Source: Alkalibacterium sp. (lineage in GTDB: Bacteria > Bacillota > Bacilli > Lactobacillales > Carnobacteriaceae_A). From it: a stretch of 64,000 nucleotides of DNA. Below, piece after piece: positions 9,596 to 19,243 of the stretch (positions are counted from its first letter, which is position 1; every line of letters begins with the position of its first letter). Location: assembly GCA_020832185.1 (NCBI GenBank), contig JAFIFE010000018.1, positions 1 to 64,000 of the forward strand, written 5' to 3'. The notes under the pieces were generated by a model. The model worked only from the letters and a program-made list of their open reading frames with translations, searched no databases and had not been told where the DNA came from. Position numbers and translations under genes: made by a program.

Positions 9596-10852
9596 CTATT
9601 GTTTCAGTACTTTTTCAACAAAGGCTGCATTTTTACCGTAACGTTTCAGCGTTTTAATAAACTGATCTGTATATTCAAGCGAATCGTTGCGCATCCCTCT
9701 GCGCAATTTATAGACAGCTTCATATTCTTCTTTTGATAAAAGCATTTCTTCTTTACGTGTGCTCGATTTTCTAATATCGATAGCAGGATAGATACGACGT
9801 TCAGCTAATTCACGAGACAAATGAACTTCCATGTTCCCGGTTCCTTTGAATTCTTCGTAAATAACGTCATCCATACGGCTTCCCGTATCCACTAACGCTG
9901 TAGCTATAATAGTCATGCTTCCGCCTTCTTCAACATTTCGAGCTGAACCGAAGAAGCGTTTAGGTCTGTATAACGCTGCAGGATCGATCCCTCCACTTAA
10001 TGTACGGCCACTAGGCTGTTCCACCAAGTTGAATGCGCGAGCCAGACGAGTGATACTGTCCATTAAAATGACGACATCCTGTTTGTCTTCGACGAGTCGT
10101 CTTGCCCTTTCAAGAACCAGTTCACTGACTTTCACATGGTTTTGAGGCTGCTGATCAAACGTTGAGTGTACCACTTCTCCATCGATGCTTCGCTCAAGAT
10201 CCGTTACTTCTTCCGGACGCTCATCTATAAGCAGAACAATCAGTTCAACTTCCGGGTGGTTTGTTTTGATCCCATTTGCAATCTCTTTTAAGAGTGTGGT
10301 TTTACCCACTTTCGGAGGCGCAACAATTAGCCCCCTCTGACCAAAGCCAATAGGCGCAATTAAATCGATCATGCGTGCTGACAGTTCTTTTTCAGATGAT
10401 TCAAGATTGATGCGGCGATCTGGATACAGAGGCGTTAAAGCTGGAAAATGGGGGCGCTCTCTCGCTTCTTCCGGATTTTTCCCGTTGACTAATTTCACAT
10501 TCATCAACCCGTTGTAACGCTCCCCATCTTTAGGAGGGCGTGCTGTACCGGTTACTTTATCTCCATTACGCAAACCAAAACGTGTCATCTGAGAGGCAGA
10601 AATGTAAATATCTTCATTACTGTGAGAGTAGTTTATTGGTCGTAAAAACCCAAAATCCTGATTACTGATTTTGTCCAGTACACCTTCGACCTGGAAATAC
10701 CCTTGCTTCTCTTCCTGCACACGAATAATAGCCATCGACAACTCTTTCTTGTTCATCTGGCTATAGTACGGGATTTTCAGTCTTTTTGCATGTTCATATA
10801 TGTCTTTCAGCGTCATGCCTTGTAAATCGTTATACGTTAAAAAATTTGCCAC
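9596..10852 (-). CDS. rho: transcription termination factor Rho
   Basis: 418 residues: N-terminal SAP-like helix bundle, cold-shock-type RNA-binding domain (about 52-120, GFLRP and YISASQ visible), RecA-type ATPase with P-loop APPKVGKTT (178-186), Walker [15 protein letters not shown], and the R-loop/Q-loop region [20 protein letters not shown]. The start is a GTG preceded by AGGGG. It starts 12 bp after murA, so the two are one operon, the same order as in Bacillus. Confidence 0.97.
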   Translation of the reverse strand: MANFLTYNDLQGMTLKDIYEHAKRLKIPYYSQMNKKELSMAIIRVQEEKQGYFQVEGVLDKISNQDFGFLRPINYSHSNEDIYISASQMTRFGLRNGDKVTGTARPPKDGERYNGLMNVKLVNGKNPEEARERPHFPALTPLYPDRRINLESSEKELSARMIDLIAPIGFGQRGLIVAPPKVGKTTLLKEIANGIKTNHPEVELIVLLIDERPEEVTDLERSIDGEVVHSTFDQQPQNHVKVSELVLERARRLVEDKQDVVILMDSITRLARAFNLVEQPSGRTLSGGIDPAALYRPKRFFGSARNVEEGGSMTIIATALVDTGSRMDDVIYEEFKGTGNMEVHLSRELAERRIYPAIDIRKSSTRKEEMLLSKEEYEAVYKLRRGMRNDSLEYTDQFIKTLKRYGKNAAFVEKVLKQ

Positions 10853-10864
10853 TTATCATAGCCC

Positions 10865-12142
10865 CTATTCTGAATCGTCTCTCTCTTCCATATAAATATC
10901 TGCACCGAGAGCGGTTAATTTTTCGACAATGTGGTCGTATCCTCTAAGGATGTTGTCCACACCGCCTATTTCTGTCTGACCTTCTGAAATCAATCCTGCA
11001 ACGACTAAACATGCACCTGCCCGCAGGTCACTTGCCACGACTTCTGCTCCTTCAAGATGTGTGCCACCTTCAATTAAAATAACATCACTCTCTACACGTG
11101 CTCTAGCGCCCATTCGGTTCAGTTCAGGGATATGCTTCACACGTTTAGGATAAATAGTATCCACGATCATCGATTCTCCTTGAGCCATCATGAGCAATGG
11201 GGTAAAAGGCTGCTGTAAATCTGTAGCAAATCCTGGGTAAGGAAGTGTTTTGATCGAAACACCTTTCAAGCGACCTTCTGGTTTGGTTATTCGCACGTAA
11301 TCTTCGCCAATTTCCAGCGGGACACCCATTTCTTCCATTTTAGCTATCATGCTCTCCAGATGCTCCACAATCACGTTACGAATAACAACGTCTTTCCCTT
11401 TCGCCGCTGCCATAATCAGGTACGTTCCAGCTTCGATACGGTCAGGTATCACTGTATGACGGCATCCGTGCATTTCTTCAACACCATCGATTCGGATAAC
11501 GTCCGTTCCTGCACCACGGACTTTTGCGCCCATATTGTTAAGGAGTGTCGCTACATCGATGATTTCAGGTTCGCGAGCGGCATTCTCAATAATTGTTCTG
11601 CCTTTTGCTTTCACTGCTGCCAGCATCACGTTAATCGTCGCTCCGATAGACACGACATCACAATACACACGAGCTGCCTGAAGACCTTCTTCACCTGTTG
11701 TTAAGTACATCGCACCCATTTCATTTTCAACCGTTGCTCCAAGCGCTCTGAAGCCCTTTAAATGCTGATCGATCGGACGTGGGCCTAAGAAACAGCCTCC
11801 TGGTAAGCCTACGACACCTTGGCCGAATTTAGTCAATAACGCACCCATGAAGTAATAAGAAGCTCTCAGGCTTTTGATTTTACCTGTCGGCATTGGGATA
11901 GAGACCATTTCTGTTGGGTCGATGGTTAATGTTGTGCCTTCAAAATGAGTTTTTACATTCATATCGTTCAGTATTTCAATCAGAGAGTGTACGTCTGCAA
12001 TATTTGGTACACCTTCCAGAGTAACAGGTGAATCGGCTAGTATAGACGCCGGGATCAACGCAACCGTACTGTTTTTAGCACCTGAAATCGTTACTTCTCC
12101 TGTTAAATCATTTCCACCATTTATAATCAGTTTTTGTGTCAT
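10865..12142 (-). CDS. murA: UDP-N-acetylglucosamine 1-carboxyvinyltransferase (MurZ-type paralogue)
   Basis: 425 residues. It transfers enolpyruvate from PEP to UDP-GlcNAc, the first committed step of peptidoglycan synthesis. The PEP-binding K23-N24 (SGAKNS) and catalytic Cys117 in [13 protein letters not shown] are present, so it should be fosfomycin-sensitive. The position immediately upstream of rho is that of the second Firmicutes copy (MurZ/MurAB); the other copy, usually near the ATP synthase genes, would lie elsewhere. A usable ribosome site precedes the ATG. Confidence 0.95.
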   Translation of the reverse strand: MTQKLIINGGNDLTGEVTISGAKNSTVALIPASILADSPVTLEGVPNIADVHSLIEILNDMNVKTHFEGTTLTIDPTEMVSIPMPTGKIKSLRASYYFMGALLTKFGQGVVGLPGGCFLGPRPIDQHLKGFRALGATVENEMGAMYLTTGEEGLQAARVYCDVVSIGATINVMLAAVKAKGRTIIENAAREPEIIDVATLLNNMGAKVRGAGTDVIRIDGVEEMHGCRHTVIPDRIEAGTYLIMAAAKGKDVVIRNVIVEHLESMIAKMEEMGVPLEIGEDYVRITKPEGRLKGVSIKTLPYPGFATDLQQPFTPLLMMAQGESMIVDTIYPKRVKHIPELNRMGARARVESDVILIEGGTHLEGAEVVASDLRAGACLVVAGLISEGQTEIGGVDNILRGYDHIVEKLTALGADIYMEERDDSE

Positions 12143-12212
12143 TTTTAATCCTCACTTTTGTCTGTACGTTCTCGGTTTTAGTTGTCTGCTTTTGTATTAG
12201 TTTCAATTAAGT

Positions 12213-12773
12213 TTATAGTTTATCGATACGTCTGGTGAATGGCAACTTATACAGTCTGTCATATAATCCAACCGCCAGTACCATTTTCAATAGGTCTATC
12301 GGTAAAAAGACGGAAAAATTCACACTCAAAATACTCATAAAAGAAATAGGCGTATCCAAAAAAACAGTCATTATCACATATTGATAACTCATGCCGATTG
12401 CATATAACGCAGCCAATCCAATACTCATGATTCCTAGTGTCTGCAACTTATTTCTATGCTTTAATAATCCTTTCCCAACAATCAACGCCACAATAAGCGC
12501 GCCAATAATATAGCCGAACGACGGAGACATAATGCTCCCGATTCCTCCGCTACCTCCTGCAAATACAGGTAATCCAATCAATCCCATGATGATATACAAA
12601 ATAATCGTCATTAATCCTTTTAAAGGACCTAGTAATGCCGGGATAAATAGAAAGAAGAACACTTGTAAAGTAATTGGGATAACTCCAATCGGTAAGACAA
12701 CGATCGAAGAGACAGCGAGGAGTGCTGTCGACAAGGCTATTTGAGTGAGATCATAGGCAGATGGCTTTTTCAA
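12213..12773 (-). CDS. bioY: biotin transporter BioY (ECF S component)
   Basis: 186 residues, six hydrophobic segments, with the BioY hallmarks PITLQVFFFLFIPALLGPLKG and GLPVFAGGSGGIGSIMSPSFGYIIG. It binds biotin for uptake, alone or with a shared ECF module not seen here. It lies upstream of murA on the same strand with only 70 bp and no obvious terminator between. A TATAAT precedes it (about 12791-12800, minus strand). The upstream half-sites that resemble a BirA operator have unusual spacing, so biotin control is not asserted. Confidence 0.92.
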   Translation of the reverse strand: MKKPSAYDLTQIALSTALLAVSSIVVLPIGVIPITLQVFFFLFIPALLGPLKGLMTIILYIIMGLIGLPVFAGGSGGIGSIMSPSFGYIIGALIVALIVGKGLLKHRNKLQTLGIMSIGLAALYAIGMSYQYVIMTVFLDTPISFMSILSVNFSVFLPIDLLKMVLAVGLYDRLYKLPFTRRIDKL

Positions 12774-12953
12774 TACATTAAACCCTCTATCATATTATAG
12801 TTTATCATGAACCCTAATTAATATAAACAACTCATCAGAAGTTTACAATACTTTTAATTAGAATGATTATTTAAAGAGAATGCACATGACCCTACACTGA
12901 AATCATTATCTCTATGCTTATAATCATACATTGTTTAGTGAAATTATCAACAT

Positions 12954-12991
12954 AAAAATACAGAACACTAATAAACTTCAGTGTTCTGTAA
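12954..12991 (-). terminator. terminator of the LLM oxygenase/flavin reductase unit
   Basis: Perfect 10-bp stem ACAGAACACT / AGTGTTCTGT, then ATTTTTATG on the minus strand, directly after the reductase stop codon. Confidence 0.85.
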
Positions 12992-13006
12992 TAAAATATT
13001 CACTTA

Positions 13007-13573
13007 TTAAAACCCATACTGCTCTTCTTTGGCTGCTTTAGCTTTACTATAAGTCTCAACTAGTATCATCGTATCCTCAATTAGTCTTTCGATTCTAAAC
13101 AGCGCATCTTCGTTTACGATTTCTTTCCTGTGAAAATCTCTTTCTTCCATAAACGTGTAGGTCTGAACGATCTGTGCTCTCATATAAGATAAAATAGGCT
13201 TGAGCTGAGTTTCGGCAATCAGGTAATGCTTGGCAGAACCCGCGGTCACTAATATGCCTGCTACTTTATCCCTTAGCCCGTCTTGTGGAAGCAAATCGAA
13301 TACATTTTTCAATGAACCTGGTATCGATGCCTGAAAGATCGGAGTCCCTACTATAATGACATCTGATGCCATCAGTGTCTCCGTGACTATTTTCGTGTCC
13401 CCTTTATATTCTCTAAAGTCCCGGCCATCACTGAAGACCATGTCGTATTCTGCCAGATCAAGTAAAGTGACGTCTGCGTCCGGATAGTTCTCTTCAATAG
13501 AGGTCTTAATGTATGTCATCGCTGTGCGTGTTTTTGATCCGATCGTCGAACCGGAAAGTAATGTAATGTTCAT
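13007..13573 (-). CDS. NAD(P)H-dependent FMN reductase
   Basis: 188 residues, flavodoxin-like fold: LLSGSTIGSKTRTAMTYI is the FMN phosphate-binding loop, and VIIVGTPIFQASIPGSLKNVFDLLP is the second flavin loop of the SsuE/NADPH-FMN reductase family. It supplies reduced FMN to a partner oxygenase. The partner is almost certainly the luciferase-like protein encoded 14 bp upstream, making this a two-component monooxygenase. The substrate cannot be told from sequence. Confidence 0.88.
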   Translation of the reverse strand: MNITLLSGSTIGSKTRTAMTYIKTSIEENYPDADVTLLDLAEYDMVFSDGRDFREYKGDTKIVTETLMASDVIIVGTPIFQASIPGSLKNVFDLLPQDGLRDKVAGILVTAGSAKHYLIAETQLKPILSYMRAQIVQTYTFMEERDFHRKEIVNEDALFRIERLIEDTMILVETYSKAKAAKEEQYGF

Positions 13574-13587
13574 CGGTTATATTCTCC

Positions 13588-14652
13588 TTACTTTTTGGCG
13601 GTATATTTTTTGACTGCCGGTAAAATCTCGTTCCCGATCAATTCAATATTCTTCATGATTTTATCAAACGGTACTCCACCAAAATCCATTTGGGCAATAT
13701 AGCGCTGGTGATTGAACGTCTCGTGCTGGTACAGGATTTTCTCAATGATTTCCTGGGGACTTCCGACATTCATGACATTTTGTGGATGAGCCCCTTGAGC
13801 GAACTGCTGCTTAGGAAATCCACGTCCATTGGTCAACTTCATGCCTTCATTGATATGCGGATAGTATTCCTTTAATGCCTGCTGAGTGGTGTCAGCAGCA
13901 TAGAAGAATCCAGCGGTTGCTACCGGGAACTCTTCCGGATCATGACCTAGACCATCTAAAGTTTCTCTATATGCATCTATAGAACGCTTAAAGACTGAGG
14001 TTGGTCCACCTAACATTGCCTGATACATCGGCACTCCCTGGTAAGCTGCTTTCACTGCACTGGCTGGCGTTCCCCCAACTGCGCGCCAAATCGGCAAGTG
14101 TCCATTCGCTGGACGCGGCAGAACATGAGCGTCTCTTAGTGGTTTACGGTACTCGCCTTCCCAATTGACCACTTCTTCCTTGTTCAGCTTTAAAAGCAGG
14201 TCAAATTTTTCTTCAAATAGTTCTTCGTAGTCATGCAGATCGTATCCTAAAAGCTCAAACAAGCCAACCCTGGAAGCCCGGCCTGCGACTATTTCTGCAC
14301 GTCCTCCTGATATCAAATCGATTGTTGAAAAGTCTTCGAAGACTCTGACTGGGTCCGATGTGCTTATGATAGTAGACGAACTGCTGACCTTGATCTTTTT
14401 AGTGGCTTGAGCAATTGCAGAAAGCACAACGGAATGCGCTTGAGTAGTGAAGTGGTCCTGATGACTTTCGCCTACACTGATCACGTCGATGCCCGCCTCA
14501 TCTGCCAGTTTTGCCATTTCTATGATTTCCTTCAAGCGCTGCTGAGCTGAAATACGTGTCTGTGTATGTGGATTTTCAAGATGGTCTCCTAATGTATATA
14601 GCCCAAACTCTAATCCTCTGCTGTCGTCAATTCGGTAATCCTGGAAACTCAT
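13588..14652 (-). CDS. luciferase-like (LLM class) flavin-dependent oxidoreductase
   Basis: 354 residues, TIM-barrel bacterial-luciferase family. Visible: LEFGLYTLGDH, ISVGESHQDHFTTQAHSVVL, ISTSDPVRVFEDFSTIDLISGGRAEIVAGRA and LPIWRAVGGTPASAVKAA. It uses FMNH2 and O2 to oxidise an unknown substrate, with the reductase of the next gene. A TATACT -10 (about 14729-14734, minus strand) has a poor -35, and an ACTATT/AATAGT dyad overlaps the spacer, possibly an operator. This pair is inserted within the otherwise conserved fba-murA-rho neighbourhood. Confidence 0.85.
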   Translation of the reverse strand: MSFQDYRIDDSRGLEFGLYTLGDHLENPHTQTRISAQQRLKEIIEMAKLADEAGIDVISVGESHQDHFTTQAHSVVLSAIAQATKKIKVSSSSTIISTSDPVRVFEDFSTIDLISGGRAEIVAGRASRVGLFELLGYDLHDYEELFEEKFDLLLKLNKEEVVNWEGEYRKPLRDAHVLPRPANGHLPIWRAVGGTPASAVKAAYQGVPMYQAMLGGPTSVFKRSIDAYRETLDGLGHDPEEFPVATAGFFYAADTTQQALKEYYPHINEGMKLTNGRGFPKQQFAQGAHPQNVMNVGSPQEIIEKILYQHETFNHQRYIAQMDFGGVPFDKIMKNIELIGNEILPAVKKYTAKK

Positions 14653-14834
14653 GTCATCCCTCTTTCGTTAAGTTGTTTTTTAGGTTGAGTTAAAATCTTA
14701 TCTTTTGTATTAAGTGGTGTCTCAGTTTTCAAGTATACACTATTCGCTAACTAATAGTAAGTGTTTTATCTCGAATTCTACATATTTTCTATTTTATTAT
14801 GTACTCATACGCTTTTCAAGGCCTTTAAAGTGGA

Positions 14835-14857
14835 AAGTGGTCGGATTTCCGACCACT
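14835..14857. repeat. perfect inverted repeat before the 51-bp array
   Basis: AAGTGGTCGG, ATTT, CCGACCACTT: a 10-bp stem with a 4-base loop. No T-tract on either side, so a terminator is unlikely. It lies about 45 bp from the start of the tandem repeats. Confidence 0.7.
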
Positions 14858-14903
14858 TCATTATCGAAAAGATCTTTTGGTTTAGTGCTTTGGTCGATTC
14901 AGC

Positions 14904-15158
14904 GCTGGTTTGCTTTTGACTGGGCGCTATATCGCTCTATTGCCTCCACTCAGTGCTGGTTTGCTTTCGACTGGGAGCTATATCGCCCTATTGATCCCAC
15001 TCAGTCCTGTTTTGCTTTTGACTGGGCACTATATCGCCCTATTGATCCCACTCAGTCCTGCTTTGCTTTTGACTGGGCGCTATATCGCCCTATTAATCCC
15101 ACTCAGTCCTGCTTTGCTTTCGACTGGGCGATATATCGCCCTATTGATCCCACTCAGT
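14904..15158. repeat. tandem repeat, five copies of a 51-bp unit
   Basis: Five adjoining 51-bp units starting at 14904, 14955, 15006, 15057 and 15108, differing by a few bases each. Each unit holds a near-palindromic core GGGCGnTATATCGCCC, perfect in the last copy (GGGCGATATATCGCCC), and the string CCCACTCAGT. Because 51 is a multiple of three, several frames stay open across the array, but none has a ribosome site or a recognisable product; I treat it as non-coding. It ends 77 bp from the stop of the NERD gene. Confidence 0.95.
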
Positions 15159-15235
15159 TACATATAATCAACTGACTAGGCGTTTCGCAATCGCCTGCCG
15201 GTGATTGCTTCCATATTAATTTTTTCGCACTTGAT

Positions 15236-16168
15236 TTAATCGTAGAATGTTCCTATTGTCTGGCCTTTTTTTCTGTAATACTTGTTTAATATCTGCTGAA
15301 TTCTTTTTTTCGTTACTGACTTCGCGCACCACTCATAAATTAAGTTAGTGGTCACTTTTTCCTGTGGAAAAAGTAATTTGTATTCTTTAATGTGGCATAG
15401 AATAACTTCATCCAGCGTTTCTTTGTATCCGCACCTTTCACATCGACACGAGCGCTGTGTAACCTCCACTTCAAAAGAACCACACTGCCTGCATAGCAGT
15501 CCTTTTCTCAATCCATCATAGTTATAGTCGGGAAGCTGTTTTTGAAAGGGGACTTCCTTTTGGTGCTTTTCGGATAGGCGTTCTGCTAACTGAGTTACTT
15601 TTTTAGGAAGACCTGATCGAAAGGCCTGCTGCTGACTTATTTGGAAAAAGTGACGTTTAATCTGATTCAAGAAAATAATTGGGTCATCCGGATTGGCCTG
15701 ATACAACATAAACGATGGATTGACAAATACAATGTTGGCTTCAATCGTCATGTTGATCGACCAGCTTTGAAATAATTGTCTCAAAAGCGATGACGTCCGG
15801 TTCAACTGAGTCAACGGGTTAGATATTTCTTGACTCAACACGGTATAGAGTTGTCCTGATTTCATTACATACTCTCCGTCATAATTTTTTATTTCATATA
15901 AATAAACAACATCCTGCGTTAACATCAAGGCATCGACTTGTACAGAATTCCCTTTAATTCTCAGCAGCAAATCCTGCAGGACCACTGCCTCGCTTTCAGC
16001 AGATTCAGTCATTAATTGATCAAACTGCATTTCTCCAATGAATCCTTTTTCCATATTGATTTTCGATTGCTTTTCTTCATAAGATAATGTCATTCGCTTA
16101 CTCAGAGCATTTAATATAGCAAGCAGTATCGGCTCTTCACGCATTTTCATGACTTCCAAATCATCCAC
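15236..16168 (-). CDS. NERD domain nuclease-related protein with zinc ribbon, copy 1
   Basis: 310 residues. The NERD domain (about 40-150) carries the PD-(D/E)xK-like core: KGFIGE, then VDALML and YLYEIKNYDG (Asp and E-x-K). A zinc ribbon follows (CRQCG ... CRCERCG, about 225-250), then a basic C-terminal domain. A DNA-related role is inferred; the family has no firm function. GAGGAG lies just before the chosen ATG; a start six codons later would give 304 residues, the same as the paralogue at 37.7 kb, to which it is clearly related throughout. It sits between fba and the 51-bp array, breaking conserved synteny. Confidence 0.85.
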   Translation of the reverse strand: MDDLEVMKMREEPILLAILNALSKRMTLSYEEKQSKINMEKGFIGEMQFDQLMTESAESEAVVLQDLLLRIKGNSVQVDALMLTQDVVYLYEIKNYDGEYVMKSGQLYTVLSQEISNPLTQLNRTSSLLRQLFQSWSINMTIEANIVFVNPSFMLYQANPDDPIIFLNQIKRHFFQISQQQAFRSGLPKKVTQLAERLSEKHQKEVPFQKQLPDYNYDGLRKGLLCRQCGSFEVEVTQRSCRCERCGYKETLDEVILCHIKEYKLLFPQEKVTTNLIYEWCAKSVTKKRIQQILNKYYRKKGQTIGTFYD

Positions 16169-16251
16169 TCCTCTATCTAAACTATAATCTTTCTACTAGT
16201 TATATTGATAAACAAGCGGAAATATCATTAAAATTGACTTCTTTTTTTTAG

Positions 16252-16304
16252 GCACAAAAAAAGCACCTCTTAAGAACTAGAATACGTTCAGAAGAGGTGC
16301 TTTG
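16252..16304 (-). terminator. fba terminator
   Basis: AAAGCACCTCTT / AAGAGGTGCTTT, perfect 12-bp stem; an A-tract on the plus strand gives the U-tract in the minus-strand transcript. Confidence 0.9.
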
Positions 16305-16317
16305 ATGATAATTTTAA

Positions 16318-17175
16318 TTAGGCTTTGTTTGAAGAACCGAATTCTTTCATTTTAGCTTTAGTTGTAGCTGTGATGTTTTCTTTACCTGGTCCAACGATTT
16401 TACGAGGATCGTAAACTTTGTCGTTGTTGGCAATAACTTCACGTGTACGTTTTGTCCATACTTGCTGCAACTCAGTGTTAACGTTGATTTTAGTATGACC
16501 AAAGTTGATTGCTTTTTCGATTTGGTGAGTTGGAATTCCAGATCCACCGTGTAATACAAGTGGAGCACCTGTCAATTCAGAAATTTCTTTCATTTCGTCA
16601 AATCCAAGTACAGGCTCGCCTTCGTAGTCGCCGTGAACTGATCCTAAAGCAGCTGCTAAAGCGTCAACGCCAGCTTCGTCTACCATACGTTTACATTCGT
16701 CTTTATCAGCATACATTACGCCACCGATTACGCCGTCTTCTTCTCCGCCGACAGTACCGATTTCTGCTTCTACAGATGCACCTTTAGAGTGAGCATATTC
16801 AACCACTTTTTTAGTGTTTGTAATGTTGTCATCGATTGGGTCATGAGAATGGTCGATCATTACTGAAGAGAATCCAGCATCGATCGCTTCTTTACATTTG
16901 TCAAAAGAAGAACCATGGTCTAAGTGTAATGCTACAGGAACAGTAATGTCCATTTCTTCTAATAAAGCATTAACCATAGCAGAAACGACTTTAAATCCGC
17001 CCATGTATTTAGCTGCTCCTTCAGAAACACCTAAAATTACTGGAGATTTTTCTTCTTGTGCTGCTTGTAAAATGGCTTGTGTCCATTCCAAGTTGTTGAT
17101 GTTGAATTGCCCAACTGCATACTTTTCAGCTAAAGCTTTGTTCAACATATCTGTCATACTTACTAAACGAGTCAT
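16318..17175 (-). CDS. fba: fructose-bisphosphate aldolase, class II
   Basis: 285 residues. Zinc-dependent cleavage of fructose-1,6-bisphosphate to dihydroxyacetone phosphate and glyceraldehyde-3-phosphate (glycolysis). N-terminal [22 protein letters not shown], the catalytic/zinc motif ALHLDHGSS (about 80-88), [15 protein letters not shown] and LHGGSGIP are all in place. It lies downstream of pyrG on the same strand, as in Bacillus, but has its own strong terminator. Confidence 0.97.
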   Translation of the reverse strand: MTRLVSMTDMLNKALAEKYAVGQFNINNLEWTQAILQAAQEEKSPVILGVSEGAAKYMGGFKVVSAMVNALLEEMDITVPVALHLDHGSSFDKCKEAIDAGFSSVMIDHSHDPIDDNITNTKKVVEYAHSKGASVEAEIGTVGGEEDGVIGGVMYADKDECKRMVDEAGVDALAAALGSVHGDYEGEPVLGFDEMKEISELTGAPLVLHGGSGIPTHQIEKAINFGHTKINVNTELQQVWTKRTREVIANNDKVYDPRKIVGPGKENITATTKAKMKEFGSSNKA

Positions 17176-17330
17176 ACATATAGCCTCCTAAGATTTTTGC
17201 GCACTTTTTAAACCGATATACGCACTCGGTCTCATCTATAATTATATACAAAACTTCACAATAAAACTAGTCATAATCATTATCTTTATCTCTATTTTCA
17301 AAAAATTTCATAACTGGTTTCTGCTTTCAG

Positions 17331-18938
17331 TTATTTCAACTTGTTTTCCAATGACTTCTCGATGAATGATTTGAATAACGGTTGTGGACGATTTGGTCTT
17401 GAGATAAATTCCGGATGGAACTGGCAGCCTACGAAAAACGGGTGATCGCTCACTTCGATAATTTCAACCAGACGATTATCTGGAGACACCCCAGAGAAGA
17501 CAAGTCCTTTTTCCTCCAGTAACTCACGGTAGTTGTTATTGAATTCATAACGGTGACGATGACGTTCCTGAACCACTTCCTGGTTGCTGTAAGCCTCTGC
17601 CGTGACTGTTCCCGGCTGCAGCTGGCAAGGGTACAATCCTAATCTCAGCGTTCCACCCATGTCTGTGACATTTTTCTGATCCGGCATCAAGTCAATAATA
17701 TTATGCTCAATATCCGGGTTCACTTCTGCAGATCCCGCCTGTTTCAAATGCGCCACGTTCCGTGCAAACTCTACAGCTGCAAGCTGCATGCCTAGGCAGA
17801 TACCGAAGAACGGCACTTTATTTTCTCTGGCATATTGAATGGCCAGCATCTTCCCTTCAAGTCCACGTTCACCAAATCCACCTGGAACTAAGATACCATC
17901 TGAATCATCCAGCTCTTTTACCACTTCTTCAGGGGAGAGTTTTTCCGCATTGACCCATTTAATGTCGATTTCAGAATCAGCAGCGTACCCTGCATGTTTC
18001 AATGCTTCCACAACAGATAAATAGGCATCTGGAAGTTCAACATATTTCCCTACGATTGCGATACGTGTCGTTTCTTTAAGGTTTAACACTTTTTCTTCCA
18101 GCGCTTTCCACTCAGTCATATCTGCTTCAGGTACATCCAGTTTCAGATGATCCACGACGATTTGATCAAGTCCCTGTTTCTGCAGGTTCAATGGAATAGT
18201 GTACAGCGTATCCACATCTAACGATTCGATAACTGCTTTTGAATCGACGTCTGTAAATGACGCCAGCTTGTCTTTAGTATGCTGCTCGACCGGGTATTCG
18301 GAACGGACGATCAGAACATTTGGCTGAATTCCCAAGCTGCGCAGCTCTTTCACACTATGCTGTGTCGGTTTGGTTTTCATTTCGCCAGCTGCTTTTAAAT
18401 ACGGAATCAAAGTCGTGTGCAGGTACATCACATTGTCAGAACCCACGTCACTCTTCATTTGACGGAGTGCTTCCAGGAACGGCAGCGACTCAATGTCTCC
18501 AACAGTTCCTCCTACTTCAGTGATGATGATATCTGAATCAGTCGTTTGTGCTGCTCGCATGATCTGCTTTTTGATTTCGTCAGTAATATGAGGAATGACT
18601 TGGACCGTCGCTCCCAGGTAATCCCCTCGTCGTTCTTTGTTGATGACTTCAGAGTAAACCTTCCCTGTTGTCACATTTGAATACTGATTCAAGTTGATGT
18701 CGATAAAGCGTTCATAGTGTCCAAGATCGAGATCTGTTTCTGCCCCATCGTCCGTTACAAATACTTCTCCGTGCTGATACGGACTCATTGTTCCTGGATC
18801 CACGTTAATGTAGGGATCAAACTTCTGGATAGTCACTTTCAGTCCTCTATTTTTCAAAAGTCTTCCAAGCGACGCAGCTGCGATCCCTTTTCCAATTGAT
18901 GAGACTACTCCACCTGTTACAAATATATATTTTGTCAT
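17331..18938 (-). CDS. pyrG: CTP synthase
   Basis: 535 residues. It converts UTP to CTP with glutamine. The N-terminal synthetase domain has [25 protein letters not shown]; the C-terminal class I glutamine amidotransferase has the nucleophile in FFGICLGMQ and the His/Glu pair in GCQFHPEF. I start at the ATG with GGAGGGA seven bases upstream; an earlier GTG overlaps that site. Upstream lies a CTP-sensing attenuator of the pyrG type (listed separately). Downstream is fba. Confidence 0.97.
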   Translation of the reverse strand: MTKYIFVTGGVVSSIGKGIAAASLGRLLKNRGLKVTIQKFDPYINVDPGTMSPYQHGEVFVTDDGAETDLDLGHYERFIDINLNQYSNVTTGKVYSEVINKERRGDYLGATVQVIPHITDEIKKQIMRAAQTTDSDIIITEVGGTVGDIESLPFLEALRQMKSDVGSDNVMYLHTTLIPYLKAAGEMKTKPTQHSVKELRSLGIQPNVLIVRSEYPVEQHTKDKLASFTDVDSKAVIESLDVDTLYTIPLNLQKQGLDQIVVDHLKLDVPEADMTEWKALEEKVLNLKETTRIAIVGKYVELPDAYLSVVEALKHAGYAADSEIDIKWVNAEKLSPEEVVKELDDSDGILVPGGFGERGLEGKMLAIQYARENKVPFFGICLGMQLAAVEFARNVAHLKQAGSAEVNPDIEHNIIDLMPDQKNVTDMGGTLRLGLYPCQLQPGTVTAEAYSNQEVVQERHRHRYEFNNNYRELLEEKGLVFSGVSPDNRLVEIIEVSDHPFFVGCQFHPEFISRPNRPQPLFKSFIEKSLENKLK

Positions 18939-18986
18939 CTTTATTCCCTCCACTTTTTATTATCCGGGAAGGCAAAATGTCTCATA

Positions 18987-19024
18987 AAACAGAAAACTCC
19001 CTATTCTTTTAAAAGAATAGGGAG
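18987..19024 (-). terminator. pyrG leader attenuator hairpin
   Basis: Minus strand: perfect stem CTCCCTATTCTTTT / AAAAGAATAGGGAG followed by TTTTCTGTTTT, located in the 5' leader about 50 bases before the pyrG start codon. The ascending strand holds the C/U-rich run GCUCCCU expected to pair with added G residues in CTP-starved cells. Confidence 0.85.
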
Positions 19025-19087
19025 CAGTGAATTGTTTTACATTCTGACCTGTTGACCCCACTGTATTTTTAAAAATATACGTAGGGT

Positions 19088-19127
19088 GCCCAATAAATAG
19101 TTTAAACACCTCTCACCTTTAAGTCAA
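19088..19127 (-). promoter_or_regulatory. pyrG promoter with GGGC initiation site
   Basis: TTGACT (19127-19122), 17-bp spacer, TAAACT (19104-19099), then seven bases and GGGC (19091-19088) on the minus strand. In Bacillus and Lactococcus, pyrG transcripts starting GGGC gain extra G residues when CTP is low, and these block the terminator. The same elements are present here. Confidence 0.85.
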
Positions 19128-19171
19128 GGATGAGTTTCAGAAATATAGCCAGTGTCTGTTTTTCTGACAAC

Positions 19172-19209
19172 AAAAAAGGTGCCCATACCCTTATACGTAT
19201 GGACACCCT
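19172..19209 (-). terminator. rpoE terminator
   Basis: Minus-strand GGTGTCCATAC pairs with GTATGGGCACC, then TTTTTT. It isolates rpoE from the pyrG promoter. Confidence 0.9.
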
Positions 19210-19243
19210 ATTTAAATTGACTCGCTGCTTATTTATTTTCTAT

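Noticed and set aside
12822-12847. TATAAAC-N12-GTTTACA dyad upstream of bioY, resembling a BirA (biotin) operator
   Set aside because: As I recall, Firmicutes BirA operators have about 15 bases between half-sites and a TTAAC core; here the spacing is 12 and one arm is mismatched. Left as a possibility only.
14904-15158. CRISPR array
   Set aside because: The whole 51-bp unit is repeated without unique spacers, and no cas genes are present in the window.
14714-15175. Open frames of 85-153 codons across the 15-kb repeat
   Set aside because: Frames stay open because the 51-bp unit is a multiple of three; no ribosome site, 17-residue repeats with no known fold, and more than one frame is equally open.
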